From Phoronis australis (taxonomy: Eukaryota > Phoronida > Phoronidae): DNA of 64,000 nt. The first letter of the stretch is position 1. Each line of letters starts with the position of its first letter. Of the stretch, positions 56,530 to 64,000 are shown piece after piece. Location of the stretch: NCBI GenBank assembly GCA_002633005.1, contig NMRA01000486.1:56237-120236 (forward strand), written 5' to 3'. The notes below the pieces were generated by a model. That model worked only from the letters and a program-made list of their open reading frames with translations, did not search any database and was not told where the DNA came from. The position numbers and the translations under genes were made by a program.

Positions 56530-57704
56530 TCCTAGTATTTACGGTATTTAGGTAACCAGCCTTTAAAGATTTGAAAAATGACAATTCTGGCGCTTATTTT
56601 TACACAAAATAGTTGAAGAATTATCGTAAGGAAGGTTTGTACGTTTTTGGAGAAAGAATCTGCTTGAGATGGTTGTTCACAAAGACAAAGTCACTTTCAA
56701 GGACGTTTCAATTGTACTAAAAGGAATTGTGTAGTAAGGCGAGCATATTACGAGTTTGATGGTGGAATTTTTCGAAAATTTCATGGATGGCATGAGCAGC
56801 AGCCTGGATGAGTACCGTATATTACATTTTTCGCTAGAATCAAATCAAATGCTTGGTATTCTGTTTATCTTTAAGCATCATATGATAGCTATTCATAGCA
56901 TATTACTGAATGAACTTATTTATTGTACAAGTCACTGCTATATCATGCTTCTATTGGAGAACTCAAAAATCGAGATGGCATTAACGCGAGTTCAAAAGGA
57001 AACTTTGGAAATTTTGTGATGGCCATTAACCCATTCGAGTACACCAGTATTAATCCTAATTTCTTCTTTATTTTATGCCTCCTACTCACAAGATTTTGAT
57101 TCAGTTTCAATCTGGCACAAGGTCATCGAGTCAAATTTACAATTTTTATATACTGTCCAGAATTGTAGTTGTCCCCTTGCTATATCTTTGTCTTGTTAAC
57201 TATTTTTAGTGAGAAATTTGACATAATTATTATGACATTTCCCTTTCACACCATTGTAAATCTGTAATTGGTCACACTTACCTGTGCCCAATGCCTATCC
57301 CATGGTGCCTCACCGAGGACACATTTTTTTCCTTTTGAACATCAGTTAAGCAGTTACAGCCAGATCATTGTTTCCTAACTTATTGGAAATCTACTGACGT
57401 CTTACTTGAGGCGGACAGTTGGAAGTCTTCAATGAAGTCTTCAGTGAGTCGCTTGTTTATGACTGAGACTTCTTATATGGCTTCATTTGCTTGTTTGATT
57501 GTATTTACATTAACCGTATAGCACCCTCTATTAGTAACGCAGGTTTACTACAAAAACAGTGTAGCAATTACCTGGCCACCGTTACCATGGTAAACAGAAT
57601 TTGTGAGAGTTTGATGTGCTAACCTCCGTTCATTTGGCCATTTTTCAAATTGCCACTCATTTAATGTATTGCGCTTATTTTGGTTAGACGAGCAATAACG
57701 AGCC
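56530..57704. other. no supported gene
   Basis: The frame at 56756-57019 (87 codons, hydrophobic middle) has no motif I recognise and no splice context. Confidence 0.35.
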
Positions 57705-57969
57705 AGTGTTAAAATTGGTCATTGTAGTGAGAGAATGAGTTATAAGTGTTAAAATTGGCCATTGTAGTGAGAGAATGAGTTATAAGTGTTAAAATTGGCC
57801 ATTGTAGTGAGAGAATGAGTTATAAGTGTTAAAATTGGCCATTGTAGTGAGAGAATGAGTTATAAGTGTTAAAATTGGCCATTGTAGTGAGAGAATGAGT
57901 TATAAGTGTTAAAATTGGCCATTGTAGTGAGAGAATGAGTTATAAGTGTTAAAATTGGCCATTGTAGTN
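57705..57969. repeat. 40-bp minisatellite, about 6.6 copies, ending at an N
   Basis: AGTGTTAAAATTGGCCATTG followed by TAGTGAGAGAATGAGTTATA starts at 57705 and every 40 bases after. Only the first copy differs (GGTC). The array breaks off at the N at 57969, so it is probably longer in the genome. Confidence 0.97.
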
Positions 57970-59998
57970 TTGTTAGTGTATGGAAGTTTAACAGTTGTTT
58001 ACCGTAACGGTTATATTAAACATCAATTTTTTTCTTTAAAAAGAGTTGTTTTATGTCTCTGTTTATGTAAATATTCATTTTTTGCGTAAAGGCATGTTTA
58101 TTCCAGAAATGAATAATTATATTTTTAGGAAAGGAGGAATATTTTATAGGCGCATGTAGCTGAGTCGTGTTAACAACACACCCTGTTTATAGCCTTTGCT
58201 CGCTTGTAACGTTCCGTTCTCCAAGTCCAATGTAAAATACCCTTTCTACGCTTTGTTTTTAATGAACACCCATACGCAGTTATAACGCACCAATTTCGAT
58301 GTCCCAGTGGGTAACTTCATCAACTTTACAAGGAACCAGTGCATATCTAAAAATGTATCACGCACGTACTCCTCGATTTCGTATTTGTGCACATTGGGTG
58401 ACGCACAAGTTCGTGATTTGTTGCATGCAGTTTGTGTTAAAACATTGACACTGAAGTTAGTGCGAGGTTAGCCAAGATCCAACTTAATACGTACATCCAA
58501 CGTGTGCAAGTTTTACTGTACTAATACACTGGGCCGTGTTAATTGTGTATATCTACCAATTAAAAGTCAACTCTTCTGGTAAAAATTCTATTTTTTATTT
58601 TTTCTGAAACTTTGATGGGGTTACTCTGTACCTCGGTTACAACGAGTCTTCGATAGGTCCAGGGACGTTTGTTGTAACATAGTGCAACTGCAGTCCTAAT
58701 ATTGTCATGATTAATTGCTAATAAATCAATAAAGCTTATTAAATTGCAAAAAAGCTGTATTGAGGCTTAATGATCAACTGGATAAATATTTTAAAATTAT
58801 GTACTACTAGGCAGACATTACTAACTGGCTTTGAATGATGAAGCATGCCTCACAAAACTAGTCATCAATGTTGGCAACTGAAAATCTGATAAAGTTTTGA
58901 TATCCGAACAGCCATTTTGAGGTCTAGTAACAAACTTGCGTACATCCAGTCACTTTCTGTAAGATCACTGTTTTCTAATTGTCTGTGATATGACCAGCTG
59001 CCAGCCAGTAATTATTGACTGATATTAGAATTTATTGTCAGCATACTGTTGGAACCTGTAGCTAGCTCTAGCTGTTCCCTACATTGATACACATCTTCAA
59101 GTCAAAACAGAGTTTGGCTAAATCCATTAAACGATTAACTGCCTGCCAAATCGTTTGCTAAAGTGAACATGCAGTGAATGGGGGAATATGTGTATTACAT
59201 TTGGTTTCCTAACGACCAATCGCTGGTTTATCTGTGCTGGGAGTTCAGTAATAAAATGGCTACTGGGCGCATTTGTTCGTAAACATTTAGAAAGTCGACG
59301 GATGAGTTGGATCAGTCTCAAAATCTACGGAATTATATTCTCAGCGTCTTCCGTGATGTAATGATAAATGACGTGTCAGATACAACCTGACCTGGCTATG
59401 AACTAATGTTTTGAAGTAACCTTAGCTTATAATGGTTTAATTTCTAAGAATTCCTACAAGAAGTAAGTTCAAGTTCTATAGCAACTTAAGCTATTAAGTG
59501 ATTTTGTGTTTGCACCAACTGTAAAATAAATTTACATTACTCAGTTTTAAGTGGCTTAACTTTTTATAGAATATTTATACGTAAATAAAACAACAATAAT
59601 GGATCAACTGAAATTTTCGGATATAATGGCATCCTATGTTAACAGAAACAGAAATTAAGTAAAATCAAACACGATATTACAAATGATATCTTATATTTGG
59701 CGTAATGAACATAATAGTATTTTTCAGCAGATCTGGATCAGCTCATTTAGTTTCAGATTTATTTTCTACGTTACTTAACTTTTTATATCATATTTGCTTA
59801 TTTTTTGCTTGTAGATTCAATAAAGACTATGTAGGACTAATCATTCTTCTTCTATCAGCAGTTCACTTAGTGTTATAAACAACTCCACTTATATATTTTT
59901 ATGTTCTGTTTAAGTTCATTTTAGGCTTAAGCAGCTAGTACGTGAAATTGCACCCGAGAAATCAGAATTAGGCACATGGAGTGTGTATCTCATACTTG
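57970..59998. other. no supported gene
   Basis: CCTCGGTTACAACGAGTCTT ... GGGACGTTTGTTGTAAC (58630-58680) recalls a common TIR-element end. No gene is supported. Confidence 0.4.
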
Positions 59999-60307
59999 TT
60001 AACGACCAATTTCCCCTTGGGTCCAATTAATCCCATTCAGGCTCGCCCACTTCCTTATGAAGAACCAGATAGATGATGAGGACCTGTTATCATCTCTGCG
60101 TGAGTTATGAATGGTCCCTTCCTGTTTTTGCCAAGCAATACTGACTCTTTTGTTTACTTCCTGTGCTATGTTGATCATATGCTCGGCTGTAGGCGTGGGT
60201 GACAACTTGAGATTTTTACCAGGTTGCCAAACTAAATCTGAAGTCGAATTGGTGTCCTTCAGGTCGCCAAATAGAGACCTGTCTATTTTTTTATTATGCG
60301 TTACCAA
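59999..60307 (-). other. unassigned open frame of 102 codons
   Basis: The frame starts MVTHNKKIDRSLFGDLKD and has a mixed, protein-like composition (SIAWQKQEGTIHNSRRDD, IWFFIRKWASL), richer in charged residues than most chance frames nearby. I do not recognise a domain, and no adjacent exon or splice site supports it. It may be a transposon fragment or chance. Confidence 0.2.
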
Positions 60308-60330
60308 TAGCCACTAATAGAAGAGTACTT

Positions 60331-60369
60331 GGGTGTTGTCGCGGGTGTTGTCGCGGGTATTATCGCAGG
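60331..60369. repeat. 12-bp tandem repeat, three copies
   Basis: GGGTGTTGTCGC twice, then GGGTATTATCGC. Confidence 0.95.
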
Positions 60370-61662
60370 TGCATTTCAAGGTAACACAGCCGATAACAGA
60401 TGGCAACTATAATCTCCACTTATTACTTCTGGGGGCCTAAGCTGTGGACAGTAATCCGCATGATAAATGGATACATATTTAGCCTGATTACCATGAAATA
60501 GTTTAGCCTAATTTCACATCCATACAGAAGAATTTAGAAAGTAGTTACTGCATCGTCACTCAGCCTGTCTGTAGTGCAATACTTGTTGCCATGGTAATTA
60601 ATGCTGCGTTCACAGGAATGGCAAAAACACCAGTAGTTTTTCAGTAATGAGAACATTGTCTACGAAAGGTTTGTTTTTGATAATAGTTAATTTATTTTCT
60701 GACCACCAGGATGGCTTTTAAATCGGCCCTAAACTCTTAAATGCAGCACTAACAACGATGTTCTTTCCATAGCAAGTGTGTCCTTTGAAGTAAGTAATTT
60801 GGCTACTAAAGTGCCTTTGAAAATACCAGCAGCTTTGTGGGTAACTCAGTACCAGTAAGAGTGACTGTTACATCCTGGCCACGCTTCTATCTTCGGTCCT
60901 GGATCGAAGTTATCAGTGCAGTAACAGGTGGATTTAACAGCGCAATGTCTATCCTGCAGCGTGGTATGAATGGTAGTTACTGCTAGGGGCCACTGATGTC
61001 AACAAAAGGCAGTGTCGTCGCTGATATTTGCTAAAATAATCACCTGTCCAATTGGAAATAAATTTTATGTCATTTACCATATGTAAATGTTCTTAATGAT
61101 CACTTGGAAAAATGTATCCACAGGACAAAAACTGACGTGGAACGTCACCTTATGCATCAACGCCACCTTGTGGTTATGTTGATGACGACAGCATCACTTA
61201 TCTTTACTTTCATGCTGTTAACTACTGAAGCTGGTGTGAACCATTCAACTTACTGCGCAGTTTACATCGATGCTTTGCTCTCACCCGGAGATAAGGTAGT
61301 GTGAAAGGACCTTAATTGAAAGCACAACAAATTGAAAATGGATGATAAAGGTATTGACTTGTGGATTGCTAATCTCCTGTCCAATTAATTAGTTCACAGA
61401 CCCATACACAAGCAGACTAATAATGTCTGGCTTCACAGGTGATTATATAAGCACGGAATTTACTGAGAGTGATTGGCCATGAATTGCCCTTGTCTCATGG
61501 GTACAATTAAAGCTACCGCACAATCTGGTCGGTTTCACCAGTTGATTAAGCTTAACATTCTTACTAAATGACCCTCTCTTCAACAAATCTCATTAAAGCA
61601 AATTTTGATAAATGTGTACAAAAATTTGTCACCAATTTATTGCGCTATGCTGGAGAAGATCG
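60370..61662. other. no supported gene
   Basis: The frame at 61104-61304 has a hydrophobic stretch but no recognised motif. Confidence 0.4.
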
Positions 61663-61738
61663 AAATTTTAGGGTTGGAAATTTCAAATTGATGATCTTTC
61701 AAATTTTAGGGTTGGAAATGTCAAATTGATGATCTTCC
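61663..61738. repeat. 38-bp tandem duplication
   Basis: AAATTTTAGGGTTGGAAAT then (T/G)TCAAATTGATGATCTT, twice. Confidence 0.95.
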
Positions 61739-61842
61739 AAATATGAGAAGTAAGTAATCAACGGACTATTAGTATCATTTGATAAAAAATAGCAAAAAAG
61801 GCAAAATATTTGAACCGGTGATGCATTTGAAAGTTTTGTTTT

Positions 61843-61929
61843 TTCTAATATAGTGCACGAGAATGGTAATAACACAAAATACCATTTCTAATATAGTGCA
61901 CGAGAATGGTAATAACACAAAATACCATT
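61843..61929. repeat. 43-bp exact tandem duplication
   Basis: TTCTAATATAGTGCACGAGA followed by ATGGTAATAACACAAAATACCAT, twice. Confidence 0.97.
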
Positions 61930-62229
61930 TCCCCGTGATGACAACTAATTCAGTTTTGGGTGAAAAAGACTTTCCAATGACTGAGGCAGCAAAATTTTAA
62001 CAACAAAATAGCTTTGCTATGTTATTAACTAGTTGTTGTTCATTTATTCTCGGTCTTATGGGAAGACCACTCTGACCATGAATCCAGCTTCTGTTCAGAT
62101 GGGATTTTGTCCAAATACTTTTGGCATGTACTGTATTTTAACTCTTCTTGATATCTTATTGATTGTACACTATCACGCAGTATTCAAAAAATCTTTACAA
62201 CATGAGAAGCCCGGAAAATTCTCATTTTG

Positions 62230-62440
62230 GTGAAATTTATTATACAGAAAAACATATTAATCGCTAAAATGACCACTTTCCAATTTTCAAAGGCTTAATA
62301 CTTTGTTGTAACAAATGGATAAAATGTTTGCTAGTAGTTATACCATGTTGGTAATTAAGTCTTGTGTGCTTATTGTTTTTGGTAAGGATTTGGATACAAC
62401 TTTACTTGTCTGCCATATTGTATCCTAAAACATTTTTACT
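62230..62440 (+). repeat. dispersed repeat copy (CTGCCATATTGTATCC end)
   Basis: TTTTCAAAGGCTTAATAC, TAGTTATACCATGTTGG and ACTTGTCTGCCATATTGTAT follow the order of the 47700-48030 copy. Confidence 0.5.
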
Positions 62441-63926
62441 ATGCCACTCAGTAGCTTAGAATACTCAACTGAAACTATTAGATAAAAAGCAAAAACACCC
62501 ACCTGAGACACAAGCCTCCCTCCCACTTCTGGTCTCAGTGTTATATGCATCTCACAGGACCTAAGCTTGCATGATCCCAATTATGATCATACATTATTTA
62601 ACCTCATTAATCAAGTATTTATTACCTTCCTCAGAAATCTGCCCTGCACAAAAAGAAACCTTCGGTGAAATGAAATGCAATTTTTCAGTGTTGTATCCGT
62701 CACCTTTATACATCACTATGGTAACCAATATTTAAAGTGCTCCTGTGTTCCTGTCTAATATGGTTGGCTGGCTAGTCTGTAGTCGTTTACCTGTGCACAG
62801 GAAGATTTATGGAGTTTGATCTTATGTATGGTCTTGGCAGAATGACTGGCTAGCTGTGATCTTGGGGTAATGACTGTCGTGATATTGAGGCAGTGACTGA
62901 TTCAGTTTTATTTTAAAATACTACCCAACTCGATGACTACTGCAGACTTCAAAAACACTGAAATTCACCAAATAAAATTGATTTTTGGAAATCAAAAGTC
63001 TGAAAAGAAGAAATGGAGGTTACAATAATTCAACAATTTTAGCTAAAATTTTGCGTTAATTTCTATTTTTCAACGGCTGAATTAACCAACCAACAAATAT
63101 TCCAATATTTGTTTATTCAGTGCCGAATAATCTGCCTGTATAACTGTTAAGTTTTCATAAACTTTATGCACTCAGAAAATCAATCACTTTTGAAATATCT
63201 TATTCATGAAACAAAATAGGAGGTTGTGTGTTGCCGAATTTTACGTATTCACACTTTCTAAAAGGACCTGAGTACGAATGAAGTATATCATTGCAATCTT
63301 TTTGTTACAATTTTACTATGTTGATTCAGTGAAGCTGCAAATACAAACTTGTTCTTGGATTTATCTTGAACTTTCTTTTTTTCTGTTTAGAAAATTCATT
63401 GTCAAAATAAATCGTTTCACATCTCAGCCGTGCTGTGTTCTTGTCAAGAGTTGTGGTCTATATTTTTAAGAACTGGAAAGTGCAATAAACTGAAATGATC
63501 TGTTCATGTGTTATTTCAGTCCAAGTGGCTCTTCATGTGAATTACAAGCGTGACGTAAATGTTGTTAGAGAATTGAGTTTAATCAAGGGTATGGCCATGT
63601 AGTCAGTATCACAAATAACAGTTTGATTTCCTTCAATTTATATCAGTTCACGGCTTTATCTTCTCATCTCATATGTCATTGTCTTCTCTTGTCCTTTTTC
63701 TAATTTGTTCATTTGACCTTTGCTGTTGTTTTGCTCAAGTTCTATAAGGATAACGGCATTTAATTAAAAGAGGATCGCGTAAACACTGCCCACTTGATTT
63801 AAGAAGTTGCATTATGAAGCTCTGTGGGCAGGTCTTGTAATAAGTTCTTATTACGAAAACAGAAAAAATGGAAAAATCCTCATTTTTTATTGGAAGTTAA
63901 TTGATTGTCTCAGTTCTGAAGGTGAT
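62441..63926. other. no supported gene
   Basis: AT-rich sequence; the 63-codon frame at 63278-63469 has a hydrophobic start but no recognised motif or splice context. Confidence 0.4.
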
Positions 63927-63969
63927 TACTTGGCGGAATTCTTCCGCCAAGTATGTTGCTCTGACAGCA

Positions 63970-64000
<31 letters not shown>
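63927..64000 (+). mobile_element. 5' head of the 40.8-kb repeat family, cut by the window end
   Basis: A 12-bp perfect stem TACTTGGCGGAA / TTCCGCCAAGTA, then TGTTGCTCTGACAGCAAG and at least 28 T. The copy at 40806 has the same order with a decayed stem. Confidence 0.75.

Noticed and set aside
57705-57969. CRISPR-like regular array
   Set aside because: Directly adjacent 40-bp units without spacers.

Overview
The window is animal (metazoan) nuclear DNA. It is AT-rich, with GT-AG splice signals, one seven-transmembrane receptor gene, a tRNA-derived SINE with target-site duplications, and many DNA transposon remnants and minisatellites. A few single N and NNNN positions mark small assembly ambiguities. 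The receptor belongs to the myosuppressin / sex-peptide receptor-like group and the DNA elements carry THAP fragments. Together these suggest an invertebrate, possibly a non-vertebrate deuterostome such as a hemichordate. That placement is inference; nothing here fixes the species.

Genes are sparse. At the left edge (183-284, + strand) is one 102-base internal exon flanked by AG and GTGAGT. Its translation looks like part of MON2, the Golgi/endosome HEAT-repeat scaffold related to large Arf-GEFs. I could not find the following exons, so much of the window may be MON2 intron, or the gene may end or be broken here. At 22071-23240 (- strand) lies a complete intronless GPCR of 389 residues, the only full-length gene I can support. 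If MON2 runs through the window, the receptor sits in one of its introns in antisense. I see no evidence that the two are functionally linked.

The rest is repeats. From the left: tandem repeats and a possible Penelope-like retroelement remnant (0.7-7.3 kb); a roughly 1-kb foldback element (8.6-9.6 kb); a SINE (10.2 kb); and a decayed THAP fragment (11.0 kb). Next is a 3.1-kb transposon with compound inverted arms and a broken coding region (18.1-21.3 kb), followed by the GPCR. A 242-bp duplication (23.8-24.3 kb) and a SINE with clear target duplication (25.3 kb) come next. They are followed by a 1.2-kb inverted-repeat element (29.0-30.2 kb), a tRNA-like SINE head (32.9 kb), and an element or element pair with GGGCGGTTAA subterminal repeats (33.4-35.8 kb). 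A regular 49-bp minisatellite (37.9 kb), an ETS/YY1-motif-rich repeat (40.8-42.3 kb) and a 106-bp near-perfect hairpin (42.5 kb) lead to a TTAA-flanked THAP-containing element (44.6-45.9 kb). The right part holds a further TIR element (48.1-49.5 kb), a minisatellite split by a SINE (51.5-52.2 kb), a MITE inside an older repeat array (54.0-54.4 kb), a 22-bp minisatellite (55.1-55.5 kb) and a 40-bp one (57.7-58.0 kb). The window ends in a truncated copy of the 40.8-kb repeat.

I found no convincing new multi-gene system. The most useful leads are the two decayed transposons that encode proteins, the hairpin at 42.5 kb, the motif-rich repeat at 41.5-42.0 kb, and the antisense receptor.
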